A stretch of DNA of 64,000 nucleotides, taken from the NCBI RefSeq assembly GCF_008033115.1, contig NZ_CP041203.1:1860001-1924000 (forward strand), in the 5' to 3' direction. Shown here piece after piece: positions 51,004-60,876 of the stretch; the first letter of the stretch is position 1; every line of letters starts with the position of its first letter. The notes under the pieces were generated by a model. The model saw only the letters and a program-made list of their open reading frames with translations, was not told the origin of the DNA and did no database searches. Source of the stretch: Cellulomonas sp. Y8. Its GTDB lineage: Bacteria > Actinomycetota > Actinomycetes > Actinomycetales > Cellulomonadaceae. The position numbers and the translations under genes are program-made.

Positions 51004-52115
51004 GCGACCGCCTCGGGCGCGGCCGCCGCGAACGCCGGCACGACGGAGCCCACCGGCTCGCCGTGCCCGAGGACCGGGACGTCCCCGAGCGCGTCGAGCG
51101 CCGCCAGGTCGACCCCCGGCACCCCGGCGGCTCCCGCGACCCGCAGCGCCGCCGCGAGCACGGCCGGCCGCGGCCGCCCGCCGCCGTCGGCGACCTTGAA
51201 CGCCACCGCGGACCCGTCCGGCAGCGCCGCCGCGTAGACACCGTCGGCGCCGTCCTTGGCGACCAGCCCGGGCACCGCGCGCATGGCCCGGGTCACGTCC
51301 CGCTCCGCGCCCCCGACGAGCTCGGGGTGCTCGGCCATCGCCAGCGCCACCCGGGCGAGCGGCGTGCCGGGGTCGGCGACCGGCGCGACCGCGATGCGGG
51401 CGAACGCCCGCGCGAGCCCGGTCAGCGTCGTCGAGAACAGCGGCGCACCGCAGCCGTCGACGGTCACGTGCCAGGCCTGCTCGCCGGTGAGCTCCTCGAC
51501 CGCCGCGCGGCACGCGACCTGCACGGGGTGCTCGGGCTCCCGGTACTCCGCGGGCTCCCAGCCGGGCTCCCCGGCGTGCGCGACGCAGGTCGCCAGCATC
51601 GCGGCGTGCTTGCCGGAGCAGTTCTGCGCGACCGGCTCCCTGCCGTGCCCCTCGGTGCGCCACGCGAACGCCGCCTCGGCGTCCAGCGGGAAGTCGGGGG
51701 TGTTGTCGAGCGCCGCCTCGTCGAGGCCCGCGCCGAGCAGGGTCTCGCGCACGACCCGCAGGTGCTCCGGGGTGCCGTCGTGGCTGGCGCAGGCGAGGGC
51801 GAGGTGCGGCCCGTCGAGGTCGAGGCCGGCGCGGAGCATGCCGACGGCCTGCAGCGGCTTGAGCGACGACCGGGCGAGCACGGTGACCTCCGGGTCGCCC
51901 AGGGCCAGCCGGACGGAGCCGTCCGGCGCGAGCACGACCAGGTGCCCGAGGTGCACCGACTCGACGAGGTCCCCGCGCACCACGCGGGCCAGCGGGACCG
52001 CGGCCGAGGCCACGTCGCCCGCCCCCTCGGCGTGCCGCGCGACGACCGCGGCGGCCGCGCCGTGCAGCCGCTCGGGCAGGTCCGGGCCGCCCTGCCGGAT
52101 GCCGGGCACGCTCAC
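51000..52115 (-). CDS. Asparaginase_II-family protein
   Basis: 371 aa from the GTG at 52115, which overlaps the upstream stop as GTGA; a GTG at 52118 is an alternative. The family motifs [43 protein letters not shown] and [14 protein letters not shown] are all present. Family members hydrolyse L-asparagine, but activity in actinobacterial homologues is rarely tested. No signal peptide. It lies between DUF2516 and dtd in one likely operon. Confidence 0.88.
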   Translation of the reverse strand: MSVPGIRQGGPDLPERLHGAAAAVVARHAEGAGDVASAAVPLARVVRGDLVESVHLGHLVVLAPDGSVRLALGDPEVTVLARSSLKPLQAVGMLRAGLDLDGPHLALACASHDGTPEHLRVVRETLLGAGLDEAALDNTPDFPLDAEAAFAWRTEGHGREPVAQNCSGKHAAMLATCVAHAGEPGWEPAEYREPEHPVQVACRAAVEELTGEQAWHVTVDGCGAPLFSTTLTGLARAFARIAVAPVADPGTPLARVALAMAEHPELVGGAERDVTRAMRAVPGLVAKDGADGVYAAALPDGSAVAFKVADGGGRPRPAVLAAALRVAGAAGVPGVDLAALDALGDVPVLGHGEPVGSVVPAFAAAAPEAVA

Positions 52116-52459
52116 CACCCGCCGCGGGTCGGGCCCTGGCCGCCACCGCCGCCGCGACGGCGGGAGTGCGGCGCGACGGCCGGGCGCACGTCGACCAGGT
52201 AGACGATCGCGGCGACGGCGCTCAGCAGCGCGAGGAACGTCGGGAAGGCCCCGAGCCCGAGCGGCGGCGGCACCGAGAAGAACGCCACCGCGGTCGCGAT
52301 GCCCAGGATGATCGACCAGATCTGCTTGGTCTGCTTGCCCGCCGCGACGTACGCGGACGCGGGGCGGCGCAGCGCGTCGACGAGCGCCCAGACCGCGAGC
52401 ACGAGGATGACGAGGGTGAACAGGAGGAACAGCAGCACCTGCACGTTGCCGAAGATCAC
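52112..52459 (-). CDS. DUF2516 membrane protein
   Basis: 115 aa with three hydrophobic segments (about 5-28, 48-65, 68-90) and a basic Gly-rich tail. The core [31 protein letters not shown] is characteristic of DUF2516, an actinobacterial family of unknown function. The stop overlaps the asparaginase start. Confidence 0.82.
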   Translation of the reverse strand: MIFGNVQVLLFLLFTLVILVLAVWALVDALRRPASAYVAAGKQTKQIWSIILGIATAVAFFSVPPPLGLGAFPTFLALLSAVAAIVYLVDVRPAVAPHSRRRGGGGGQGPTRGGW

Positions 52460-52523
52460 GGGGCGAGCCTACGGTGCGCCGGCCGCCGCGCGCCCGGCGG
52501 GGTCGGCCCCCGCCCCGGGCACG

Positions 52524-53645
52524 TCAGATCTCCGGCAGCGCCTCGCGCGCGGTGCGGGAGTCGACGCCCGCCGCCTCCAGCAGGTCGACCACGAGCGACC
52601 GGACGAGCAGCAGCAGGCTCTGCGCCTGCAGGTCGTCGGGCGTCAGCGTGAACGGGTCGAGCTCGCCCGCCAAGCGCAGCAGGTCCTCCCGCGCGCGCAG
52701 CGGCTCCGCCCCCGCGCCGAGCGCCGCGGCCAGGGCGTCGGCGGCGAGCGCCACCCGGTCCACGGCGTCCGCGACCGGCCCGAGGTCGCGCGCCCGGTCC
52801 GCCTGCACCGACGCGAGCGCGCGCCGGGCCAGCACCCGGGAGTTGCGCACGGCGCGGTCGACCCGGACCGCGGACTGGCCGATCCACGCGAGCTCCGTGC
52901 GGTGCCGGCGCGCCGCGGGCGAGACCCGCGCCAGGTCCCGGGCGGAGCCGGCGGCGTCCTGCCACTCGTCGAGCGCGGGCTGCGAGGCCCGGCCCCGGAT
53001 GAGCGCGTCCTCGACGTCGTGCTCCGACGGCCCGCGCATCCCGCGGGCGAGCAGCCGCAGCATCCCGGCCAGCTCCTCCACCGCGGCCCGCCCCTGGGCC
53101 CGGGGTCGCCGCCGCGGGTCGCTCGGCGTGAGCGCGGCGACGGCGAGCGCGACCAGGCCGCCGACGAGCGCGTCGGTCCACCGTCCGACCGGCCCGCCCG
53201 ACGCGCTGACCGCGGGCAGCCCGACGATGACGATCGACTGCACGCCCGCCTGGGTCGTGAGCATCGGCCCGCGGTCGAGGAACCGGGCGATCAGCGCGGC
53301 GACCAGCAGCACGAACGCCACCTGCCACGCGCCGGTGCCGATGACGTGCACCACGAGGTCGCCCAGCCCGACGCCGATCGCGACGCCCACCGCGAGCTCG
53401 GCGACCCGGCGCAGGTCGCGGTCGGCGGTGAACCCGAGCGCGATCCACGCGCTCACCGGCGCGAAGAACGGGGCGCTGTGCCCGAGCACGGCGGAGCCGA
53501 TCCAGTAGGCGACGCCCGCGGCGAGCACCGCCTGCAGGATCGGCACGAACGCCGTCCGGACGCGGGCGCGGCCCTGCCGCACGCGCGCGGCGACCTGGAC
53601 CCGGACCGCCGAGGGCCCCTGGTCGGGCCGCGCCGCGCCCGTCAC
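52524..53645 (-). CDS. FUSC/aromatic-acid exporter-like membrane protein
   Basis: 373 aa, GTG start. About six hydrophobic helices in the first 170 residues (VPILQAVLAAGVAYWIGSAVLG, FAPVSAWIALGF, AELAVGVAIGVGLGDLVVHVIG) and a long helical cytoplasmic region after. FUSC proteins are linked to export of aromatic carboxylates, but single-unit actinobacterial members have unknown substrates. It follows ygfZ after 7 nt. Confidence 0.82.
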   Translation of the reverse strand: MTGAARPDQGPSAVRVQVAARVRQGRARVRTAFVPILQAVLAAGVAYWIGSAVLGHSAPFFAPVSAWIALGFTADRDLRRVAELAVGVAIGVGLGDLVVHVIGTGAWQVAFVLLVAALIARFLDRGPMLTTQAGVQSIVIVGLPAVSASGGPVGRWTDALVGGLVALAVAALTPSDPRRRPRAQGRAAVEELAGMLRLLARGMRGPSEHDVEDALIRGRASQPALDEWQDAAGSARDLARVSPAARRHRTELAWIGQSAVRVDRAVRNSRVLARRALASVQADRARDLGPVADAVDRVALAADALAAALGAGAEPLRAREDLLRLAGELDPFTLTPDDLQAQSLLLLVRSLVVDLLEAAGVDSRTAREALPEI

Positions 53646-53652
53646 CGCGGGG

Positions 53653-54825
53653 TCACAGCATCGGGTGGCCGCCGAGGCCGCGGGTCAGCGGCCCCCGCGC
53701 GGCCGGGCGGTCGACGGACACGCCGTCGCCCGGGACCACGATCTCCTGCCCGGCGGTCAGCACGCCGCCGTCGGCCTCGACCACGACCTCGACGTCCACC
53801 GGCACCGAGCGCTTCACCACCGCGAGCGCGACCGGGCCGAGCTCGTGGTGCCGCGCGACCGTCGTGACGACGCCGACCTCGCGGCCGGGCTCGCCCGTGC
53901 TGAGCAGGTCGCCGAGGTCGCGCACGACCGCGCCGGCCTCGGGCAGCACGTGGCCCGACCCGTCGAGGTGCAGCATCACCAGGCGGCGCGGGGGCCGACC
54001 GAGGTTGTGCACCCGGGCGATGGTCTCCTGGCCGCGGTAGCAGCCCTTGTGCAGGTGCACGGCGGTGCGCAGCCAGTCGAGCTCGTGCGGGATCGTCCGG
54101 TGGTCGACCTCGCGGCCGGCGCGGGGGCGCCAGGCCTCGACGCGCACGGCCTCGCTGGCCCAGGTGCCGACGAGCGGCCAGCCCGCTGCCTCGCGCGCCC
54201 GCACGGCGTCGGCCAGGCCGGCGCGCGGGACCAGCACGAGCCGCCACGCGCGGTCGGCGCCGGGGTGCTCGTCGTCGGGCAGGCCGTACCGGGTGCCGCC
54301 GGGCAGGGTCCGCGGCCACGGGTCGCGCCAGGTGACCGGCTCTCCTTCGGCGCCCTCGGCGTCCACCGGCTCGCCGATCGCGGCCCAGTTGTCGGTCACG
54401 TCCGCGACCTCGACGCGCAGCATGAACCGCATCCGGTCCAGCCACGTCGCCAGCGCGGGCGCGGTCTCGCTGATCAGCCAGGTGGCCTCGCCGTCGTCCA
54501 CGACCGCGGCGGCGTGCTCGACGTGGCCCTGCGGGCTGAGCACGAGCGTCTCCGTCGAGGTCCGCGGCGGAAGCGCGGCGAGCTCCTGGGAGGTGATCGA
54601 GTTCAGCCAGGACAGCCGGTCCGGCCCGGTGACCCGGACGACCCCGAGGTGCGACTGGTCCACGACCGCGCCGCCGCGGGTCAGCGCGCGCTGCTCCGCG
54701 GTCGGGTCGCCGTAGTGCCAGGCCACGCCGGCGTCGGGGCCGGACGCGGCGACGGCGCCGTGCCGGTCGAGCAGCGGGCTGCGGTGCCGGGGCTCCGCCG
54801 GTGCGGCCGCGACGTCGTCGGACAC
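53653..54825 (-). CDS. ygfZ: YgfZ/GcvT-like folate-binding protein
   Basis: 390 aa. YgfZ helps maintain certain Fe-S enzymes. The family signature KGCYRGQETIARVHNLG with its conserved Cys is intact, as are LSWLNSITSQELAALP and LLVMLHLDG-type C-terminal motifs. It starts 1 nt after the nitrobindin-like gene's stop, a pairing that suggests co-transcription. Confidence 0.92.
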   Translation of the reverse strand: MSDDVAAAPAEPRHRSPLLDRHGAVAASGPDAGVAWHYGDPTAEQRALTRGGAVVDQSHLGVVRVTGPDRLSWLNSITSQELAALPPRTSTETLVLSPQGHVEHAAAVVDDGEATWLISETAPALATWLDRMRFMLRVEVADVTDNWAAIGEPVDAEGAEGEPVTWRDPWPRTLPGGTRYGLPDDEHPGADRAWRLVLVPRAGLADAVRAREAAGWPLVGTWASEAVRVEAWRPRAGREVDHRTIPHELDWLRTAVHLHKGCYRGQETIARVHNLGRPPRRLVMLHLDGSGHVLPEAGAVVRDLGDLLSTGEPGREVGVVTTVARHHELGPVALAVVKRSVPVDVEVVVEADGGVLTAGQEIVVPGDGVSVDRPAARGPLTRGLGGHPML

Positions 54826-54826
54826 G

Positions 54827-55420
54827 TCAGTCCGTCACGCGGCTGAGCCGCGCGGAGGCGTACGACTGCAGCTCGTGCCCGAACGCGGCGAGGTCGTGCG
54901 CCCACATGAGCTCGCCGTTCACCAGGCCGTACAGGCGCTTGCCCGCCGACACCTCGGCGCCGGACGCGGTGCGCGCGATGACGTCGCTGACCAGGTCGAT
55001 GCGCCCGTTGCCGGTCGCGCCGACGTACACCGCGACGTGCCCGGACGGGTCGGCCAGGAGCAGCTCGACCGGCGACAGCGCCGACCCCATGCCCTCGGGC
55101 CGCTCCGGCGGGATGCGCCAGTAGCCGCTCTCGGTGCTCCAGACCGCGCCCTCGCCGTCGGCATCGGCCGGAGCGGTCGCCTCGGTCGGGGTGCCGTCGG
55201 CTTCGGCGATGGCCGAGGCGTCGTCCGGCACGACGACGAGCCGGATGGTGGACGTGTAGGACAGGTACGGGCCGCCGTCGTGGTCGATCACCACGTCCTG
55301 GGTGAACGCCGTCTCCTCGATCCCCGGGTACCCCACGACGCCTTCGCCGTGCCACCGCCCCACGAGCCAGGCGAGCGGGTACATCTCCGGGGCGAGGCCC
55401 TCGGGCAGCGTGAACGCCAT
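54827..55420 (-). CDS. Nitrobindin-family heme-binding beta-barrel protein (FABP/DUF1794)
   Basis: 197 aa. The GxWxGxG signature appears as LVGRWHGEGVVGYPG, and the barrel continues with PYLSYTSTIRLV, STESGYWRIPPE and LYGLVNGELMWAHDLAAFG. Related proteins bind ferric heme and isomerise peroxynitrite. An Ala/Asp/Glu-rich insert at about 70-92 (EADGTPTEATAPADADGEG) is longer than usual. The ATG at 55420 was chosen. Confidence 0.88.
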   Translation of the reverse strand: MAFTLPEGLAPEMYPLAWLVGRWHGEGVVGYPGIEETAFTQDVVIDHDGGPYLSYTSTIRLVVVPDDASAIAEADGTPTEATAPADADGEGAVWSTESGYWRIPPERPEGMGSALSPVELLLADPSGHVAVYVGATGNGRIDLVSDVIARTASGAEVSAGKRLYGLVNGELMWAHDLAAFGHELQSYASARLSRVTD

Positions 55421-55434
55421 GGAAGCCCTTCTTG

Positions 55435-55542
55435 TCAGCGCTGTCCCTTGAACAGCCGGTAGACGACGAAGCCGGAGAACCACCCGATGGTGAGCGTCGC
55501 GGCGACGAGCAGACCGATGAACACGATCTCGAGTGCGTGCAT
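55435..55542 (-). CDS. Small single-pass membrane protein (35 aa)
   Basis: An ATG at 55542 opens 36 codons ending in TGA at 55435-55437. The product is one hydrophobic helix (IVFIGLLVAATLTIGWFSGFVVY) with a basic end RLFKGQR. TAGGAT at 55549-55554, 6 nt before the ATG, is an excellent leaderless -10. Being so short it is easily missed. The function is unknown. Confidence 0.65.
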   Translation of the reverse strand: MHALEIVFIGLLVAATLTIGWFSGFVVYRLFKGQR

Positions 55543-55548
55543 CTGCCG

Positions 55549-55554
55549 ATCCTA
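55549..55554 (-). promoter_or_regulatory. -10 box of a leaderless promoter
   Basis: On the minus strand TAGGAT lies 6 nt before the ATG at 55542, so the mRNA should begin at or near the start codon of the 35-aa protein. Downstream nitrobindin, ygfZ and further genes may be read from this promoter. Confidence 0.6.
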
Positions 55555-55586
55555 ACGACGACGCGGCCCCGTGCCTTCCCGACGCC

Positions 55587-56081
55587 TCAGGACCGGGCGT
55601 GCCGCACCCGGACGCCCAGCAGGTAGAGCTCGCAGCCGAGGCACAGGCCGAACGCCGCGTTGAGCACCGCGGCGACGAGCGCCGGCGCCGCCGCGACCAC
55701 CACCGCGCCCGGGACGCCCAGCAGCGCGAGCAGGACGCCCGCCCCGGTGATGACCAGGCCGACCAGCTGCGCGAACCGCGGCGGCCGCGGGTCCTCGAGC
55801 TCGGCGGGCGGGGCGAGCCGCGGACGCACGAGGCCCCGGTAGACCAGCCCCTGGACGGACCCCTGGGCCCCGCGGACGGCGCCGACGGCGAACAGCGCGG
55901 CGACGACGGCCAGCGCGACCGTGGCGGCGGCGCCGGGGAGCAGCAGGACGACCACGAGCAGGGCGGCGGTCAGGGCGGCGCCGACGCGCGGTCCGCGGGG
56001 GTCGATGCCGGCCCGGGCGTCGGGCGCGGGTCCGCGGGCGGCGGCGGGTGCGGGCTGCGGCGTGCGGGGGGACGCGGGCAC
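55587..56081 (-). CDS. DUF4395 membrane protein
   Basis: 164 aa. A Pro/Ala-rich N-terminus, then hydrophobic segments near 36-75 and 105-150, and the characteristic near-terminal cysteine motif FGLCLGCELYLLG. DUF4395 proteins usually sit beside thioredoxin-like genes and may take part in thiol redox. The next gene upstream is indeed a membrane-anchored thioredoxin. Confidence 0.85.
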   Translation of the reverse strand: MPASPRTPQPAPAAARGPAPDARAGIDPRGPRVGAALTAALLVVVLLLPGAAATVALAVVAALFAVGAVRGAQGSVQGLVYRGLVRPRLAPPAELEDPRPPRFAQLVGLVITGAGVLLALLGVPGAVVVAAAPALVAAVLNAAFGLCLGCELYLLGVRVRHARS

Positions 56082-56153
56082 GGCGGTCTCCAGGGGGGTG
56101 AGGCGGCTGGGGTGGTCGAGCCGGGGCCGGGCGGGTGCCGGCCGGGACGCCGG

Positions 56154-56594
56154 TCAGGCGGCGGCCGGACAGCGGTCGAGCGCGCCGAGCGCCTCGACGG
56201 CCTGCTCCCGGGTCGTCGCGCCGGACAGCCGGCCGCGCACGGCGCCGGCGCCGTCCAGCACCAGCACCGTGGGCGTGCGCAGCACGTCGAACCTCCGGAC
56301 CAGGTCCAGGCGCGCCTCGGCGGCGACCTCGACGTGGGCGAGCCCGGTCCGCTCCCCCGCGAGGGCGCCCAGCACGGCGGCGGTGCTGCGGCAGGGCGCG
56401 CACGCCTCGGACGAGAGCTGCAGGAACGTGGCGGCGGACCCGAGCGGCGCGCCGAGGTCGGCGGCGGTCAGCCGGTCGGCGACCCCGGCACCGCCGCGGG
56501 CCGCCACGAAGCGCCCGTTCCGCGAGCGCCACAGCAGACCGACGACGACGGCGGCCCCGAGCACGCCGAGGACCAGCAGGACGCGCAGGCCCAT
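56154..56594 (-). CDS. Membrane-anchored thioredoxin-like protein
   Basis: 146 aa. One N-terminal TM helix (LRVLLVLGVLGAAVVVGLLW), then a thioredoxin fold with a CAPC redox motif (SSEACAPCRSTAAVL) and the cis-Pro TPTVLVLDG. With the DUF4395 gene 72 nt downstream it forms a common actinobacterial pair thought to act in extracytoplasmic thiol chemistry. The ATG at 56594 is preferred to a GTG at 56600. Confidence 0.87.
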   Translation of the reverse strand: MGLRVLLVLGVLGAAVVVGLLWRSRNGRFVAARGGAGVADRLTAADLGAPLGSAATFLQLSSEACAPCRSTAAVLGALAGERTGLAHVEVAAEARLDLVRRFDVLRTPTVLVLDGAGAVRGRLSGATTREQAVEALGALDRCPAAA

Positions 56595-56645
56595 GCCCAC
56601 CCCCCGGGGTCGCGGCGCGGGCGCGCCCGGCGGGCGGCCCGGTCG

Positions 56646-57414
56646 TCAGCCGACGAGCACGCGGCCGACGACGTAGACCAGGATGCCGGTGACGGCGACG
56701 GGCAGCACAGCGACCGCCCACCCGGCGAGACGATGTTCCAGGGCGGGCAGCCGGTCGAACAGCGCGTCGCCCGCGGCGACCAGGACGCCGATCGCCGCCC
56801 CGAGCAGCGCCCCCGACAGCAGCCCGACGGTGGGCAGCGCGGCACCCGCGACCAGCCCGCCCGCGACGGCGGCGCCGAGCGTCGCGCCGGCGCCCGCCCA
56901 GCCGCGCAGGGGCAGCGCGGTGACGGCCGACCCGACGGCGAGGGCGACCGCACCGGTCACCACGACGGCGTCGCCCGCCGCCGTGCGCTCGGCGGCGAGC
57001 CAGCCGGCCGCGCACACGGGCACCAGCGCGCCGGCGACGGTCCCGGCGACCGACTCGACCAGCCGCTCGCGCCCGTCCCGCCGCGCGAGCTCCGCCACGA
57101 ACGCGGCGAGCACCGCGCCGGCCGAACACCGCGGGCACGTCGCCCAGCAGCGGCTCGGACGTCGTGACGTGCACGACCACGACGGCCGCGACCCCCGCGA
57201 GCCCGATCACGACCCCGCTCCCGACGCGCGCGGGCAGCCCGGCGACACGGGGCCAGCCGACCGCGAGGACGCCGGAGAGGACGACGAGGAGGGCGGCGAG
57301 GACGACGCCGTCCCGGCCGGCGAGCGAGACGCCCCCGAGGACACCGGCGACGGCGACGAGCGTCGCCAGGACGGCCGTGGTCACGGCGCGGTTCGAGGCG
57401 GGCACGGGCGCCAT
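56646..57414 (-). CDS. Multi-pass membrane protein, unknown (apparent frameshift)
   Basis: About 256 codons from an ATG at 57414. Seven to eight hydrophobic helices are expected ([63 protein letters not shown], then in the shifted frame [19 protein letters not shown] and several more). The frame shifts by one near 57120 within a GC run, with hydrophobic sequence of the same type on both sides. It resembles neither known transporters nor enzymes that I can identify. Divergent from glnR. Confidence 0.65.
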
Positions 57415-57571
57415 CCTCGCATCCCGGGGCCCCGCACCCGGCATCGGGCCGGTCGCGGCCGCCCGGGGGACGCGCCCCGCTTGTACCACCGCCATGTGTC
57501 GCGGACGCAGGCCTCGACGTGACATCCGAGGGGTACCGTGTCCCCAATTCGGACGGGAGGAGGGCCGCTGC

Positions 57572-58303
57572 GTGGCCGACCTGCTGCTGCTCACCCCCGC
57601 ATCGGGGGGTTCGTCCCAGGTGCTGCCCGCGCTCGGGCTGCTGTCCCACCGGGTCCGCGTGCTGCCCGTGGAGCCCTCGGCCCTCGTGGACGCGCCCGAC
57701 GCCGACATCGTCGTGCTGGACGCGCGCCGCGACCTGGTGACCGCGCGCACCACGTGCCGCCTGCTGCGCGCGACCGGCCTCACGGTGCCGCTCGTGCTGG
57801 TGCTGACCGAAGGCGGCCTCACGGTCGTCACGGCCGAGTGGGGCGCCGACGACATCGTGCTGGAGAACGCGACGCCCGCCGAGGTCGAGACCCGGTTCCG
57901 GCTGGTCATCGAGCGCGCCGCGCGGTCGTCCTACGACGACCAGCCGCAGGAGATCTCCTCCGGCGAGCTCATGATCGACGCCGGCGGGTACACCGCCCGG
58001 CTGCGCGGCCGCCCGCTCGACCTCACCTACAAGGAGTTCGAGCTCCTCAAGTACCTGGTGCAGCACCCGGGACGCGTCTTCACCCGCGCCCAGCTGCTCC
58101 AGGAGGTCTGGGGCTACGACTACTACGGGGGCACCCGCACGGTCGACGTCCACGTCCGCCGGCTGCGCGCCAAGCTCGGCCCCGAGCACGAGCAGCTCAT
58201 CGGCACCGTGCGGAACGTCGGCTACCGGTTCGACCCGCCGAAGGACCGCCGGTCCGCGGAGAGCAGCCCGACGTCGCCCGCCGAGGTCGCCGCGGACGCC
58301 TGA
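57572..58303 (+). CDS. glnR: GlnR-type OmpR-family response regulator
   Basis: 243 aa. An atypical receiver domain ([21 protein letters not shown]) with Asp50 in [10 protein letters not shown] but without the usual acidic pair at its start is followed by a winged helix of OmpR type ([53 protein letters not shown]; positions about 155-205). This matches GlnR, the global nitrogen regulator of actinobacteria, which is thought to act without a cognate kinase. The GTG at 57572 has GGGAGGAGGG upstream. Confidence 0.92.
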   Translation: MADLLLLTPASGGSSQVLPALGLLSHRVRVLPVEPSALVDAPDADIVVLDARRDLVTARTTCRLLRATGLTVPLVLVLTEGGLTVVTAEWGADDIVLENATPAEVETRFRLVIERAARSSYDDQPQEISSGELMIDAGGYTARLRGRPLDLTYKEFELLKYLVQHPGRVFTRAQLLQEVWGYDYYGGTRTVDVHVRRLRAKLGPEHEQLIGTVRNVGYRFDPPKDRRSAESSPTSPAEVAADA

Positions 58304-58372
58304 CCGACGTCCACCACCTACGCAGGGCCGGGGCCGTCGGTCGCGCTCGCCACGCGCCGCCACGATGGCGGG

Positions 58373-58588
58373 ATGACCCCGCTGACCTGGGTGCTGTCCG
58401 GCCTGTCCGCCGTCGTGCTCGTCGGCGCGCTCGCCCGGCTCCTGCACCGCACGCGCCCCGGCCGCGCGGCCCGGGGGCTGCTCGTCGTGACCACCGACCC
58501 CGCGGCCGCCACCCGCGCGGTCGAGAGGGTCGCCCTCGAGGTCGAGGCCGCCGGGGACGAGGTCGACGCCGGACGCGGCTCGCCCTGA
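58373..58588 (+). CDS. Small membrane protein, unknown
   Basis: 71 aa. One N-terminal TM helix ([19 protein letters not shown]) and a short charged soluble tail. It lies 69 nt after glnR and 88 nt before nhaA. The function is unknown. Confidence 0.6.
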   Translation: MTPLTWVLSGLSAVVLVGALARLLHRTRPGRAARGLLVVTTDPAAATRAVERVALEVEAAGDEVDAGRGSP

Positions 58589-58676
58589 CGCCCGCCGACG
58601 CGGCCGGTACGATCGTCCGCGGTGTGCCGGGAAGTCTGGTCGGCGTCCCCGTCGTCGACCCCACGGAGAGCCGCCC

Positions 58677-59937
58677 GTGCCCCCCTCCCCCGCACCCGCC
58701 CCGCGACGCCTGTTCGGCACCCTGTCGCCCGGCGGACTGGCGAACCTGCTCGACACCCTCCGCGCCGAGCGCACCGGCGGCGTCCTGCTGCTCGCCGGCG
58801 CCGTCCTCGCGCTGCTGTGGGCGAACTCCCCGTGGTCGGCGTCCTACACCGCGCTGTCGGAGACCGTGGTCGGCCCGGCGGCCCTGCACCTCGACCTCAG
58901 CCTCGCGTCGTGGGCGACCGACGGCCTGCTCGCGATCTTCTTCTTCGTGGTCGGCGTCGAGCTCAAGCGGGAGATCGTCGACGGGGAGCTCCGGCGCGTG
59001 CGCACCGCGGTCGTGCCGGTCGTCGCCGCCGTGGGCGGGATGGCGGTCCCCGCGCTGCTCTACCTGCTGGTCAACGCGACCGCCGCGGGTGCGACCCGCG
59101 GGTGGGCGGTGCCGACCGCGACCGACATCGCGTTCGCCGTCGCGGTGCTCTCGGTGGTCGGCCGCAGCCTGCCCGCGTCGCTGCGGGCCTTCCTGCTGAC
59201 GCTCGCCGTGGTCGACGACCTGCTCGGCATCGTCGTGATCGCCGTGGTCTACACCGACGGGCTGCACCTCGCCCTGCTGGGCGCGTCGCTCGTGGCGGTG
59301 GCGGCGTTCGCGCTGCTGGTCCGGGTCCGCCGCCCGGGCGTCGCCGGGCACGCAGCCCTCGTGGTGCTGGCGGTGACCGCGTGGGCGCTCATGCACGCGT
59401 CCGGGGTGCACGCGACCATCGCCGGGGTGCTGCTCGGCCTCACCGCGCCGGCGCTGGCCCGTCCGGGTGAGCCGTCGAGCGTCGCGGAGCGCCTCGAGCA
59501 CCGGTGGCGCCCCGTGTCCGCGGGGTTCGCGGTGCCCGTGTTCGCGCTGTTCGCGGCCGGCGTGCCGCTGTCCGGCGGCGCGCTCGCCGAGGCCGTCCGG
59601 GACCCGGTGGCCCAGGGCGTCGCGCTCGGGCTCGTGGTCGGCAAGCCGCTGGGCATCCTGGCGGCGACGTGGCTGGTCGCGCGGTTCACCCGCGCCACCC
59701 CTCGCCCCCGACCTGCACTGGCGGGACGTGGGCGCCGTGGGGCTGCTCGCCGGCATCGGGTTCACCGTCTCGCTGCTCATCGGCGAGCTCGCCTTCGGGG
59801 CCGGCAGCGCCCACGACGAGCACCTCAAGGTCGCGATCCTGCTGGCGTCGACGACGGCCGCGGTCCTCGGCGGCGCGGCCCTCGCGGCGCGCGACCGGGC
59901 GCACCGGTCCCGCCGGACGGGGTCCGGGACGCGGTAG
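58677..59937 (+). CDS. nhaA: NhaA-family Na+/H+ antiporter (apparent frameshift)
   Basis: About 420 codons, GTG start. Eleven to twelve TM helices typical of NhaA. The unwound-helix motif [22 protein letters not shown] carries the ion-binding Asp pair, and [17 protein letters not shown] and [21 protein letters not shown] are diagnostic. The frame shifts near 59696 in a CCACCCCTCGCCCCC run; the last helices ([20 protein letters not shown]) are in the other frame and end at 59937. Probably a sequencing insertion. It would exchange Na+ for H+ at alkaline pH. Confidence 0.9.
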
Positions 59938-59948
59938 GTTCGGCGTCG

Positions 59949-60872
59949 ATGACCGTCGACTCCGCCGCCCTCCTGCTCGACGGCCCGTGGCGGCACCACT
60001 TCGTCCCCGCGAACGGCTCCCGGTTCCACGTGGCCGTCGCCGGCCCGGACGACCGGGACGCCCCGCTGGTGGTGCTGCTGCACGGGCTGCCCGAGCTGTG
60101 GTGGGCGTGGCGCCACCAGCTGCCCGCCCTCGCCGAGGACGGGCACCGCGTCGTCGCGATGGACCTGCGCGGCACCGGCGGCTCCGACAAGCCACCGAGC
60201 GGCTACGACGTGCCGACCCTGACCCGGGACGTCGCCGGCGTGGTCCGGTCGCTCGGCTGCGACCGCGCGGTCGTCGTCGGGCACGGCGTCGGCGGCGGCG
60301 ACGTGGCCTGGGCCATGCCCGCCTACCACCCGGGACTCACCCGGGGCGTCGCGGTGCTGTCCTCCCCGCACCCGCTGACCCGCCGGGCGGACCCCCGCTC
60401 CGGGCTCCGCGCCCGGGCCGCGCAGCGGATGGCCGAGATCCAGGTCCCGTACCTGCCCGAGCGCGCGATGACCCGCGGCGACCTCGTCGCGCGGCTGCTG
60501 CGCGAGTGGGGCGGCCCGCGCTGGCCGGACCCCGCGGCGCTCGCGCTGTACCGCCGGGCCGCGCACGTCCCGTTCGCGGCGCACTCCGCGCTGGAGCAGG
60601 TCCGCTGGCTGTACCGCTCCGGCGTGCGCGCCGACGGGCGCCGGCACGCGGTCGCGCTGCGGGAGGCGGCGCCGGTGCCGACGCTGCAGGTGCACGGCGG
60701 GTCGGACGGCTGCTACCCGGTCTCCCGGGCGATGGCCGACGGGTCCGTGGCCCGCCGGCTCGGGCCGCACTACCGGTTCGAGATGCTCTCCGGCGCGGGC
60801 CACTACCTGCCGGAGGAGGAGCCCGACCGCGTCACCGCCGTGCTGCGCGACTGGCTCCGCGAGCTGCCCTGA
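59949..60872 (+). CDS. Alpha/beta hydrolase, epoxide-hydrolase-like, without the usual nucleophile
   Basis: 307 aa. The oxyanion region [19 protein letters not shown] and [12 protein letters not shown] are of epoxide hydrolase type. At the nucleophile elbow, where Asp or Ser is expected (GHDWGG/GHSMGG), it has GHGVGGG with Gly113. The acid Asp (VHGGSDG) and general-base His ([10 protein letters not shown]) are present. It may therefore be inactive or use other chemistry. It begins 11 nt after nhaA. Confidence 0.85.
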   Translation: MTVDSAALLLDGPWRHHFVPANGSRFHVAVAGPDDRDAPLVVLLHGLPELWWAWRHQLPALAEDGHRVVAMDLRGTGGSDKPPSGYDVPTLTRDVAGVVRSLGCDRAVVVGHGVGGGDVAWAMPAYHPGLTRGVAVLSSPHPLTRRADPRSGLRARAAQRMAEIQVPYLPERAMTRGDLVARLLREWGGPRWPDPAALALYRRAAHVPFAAHSALEQVRWLYRSGVRADGRRHAVALREAAPVPTLQVHGGSDGCYPVSRAMADGSVARRLGPHYRFEMLSGAGHYLPEEEPDRVTAVLRDWLRELP

Positions 60873-60876
60873 CCTC

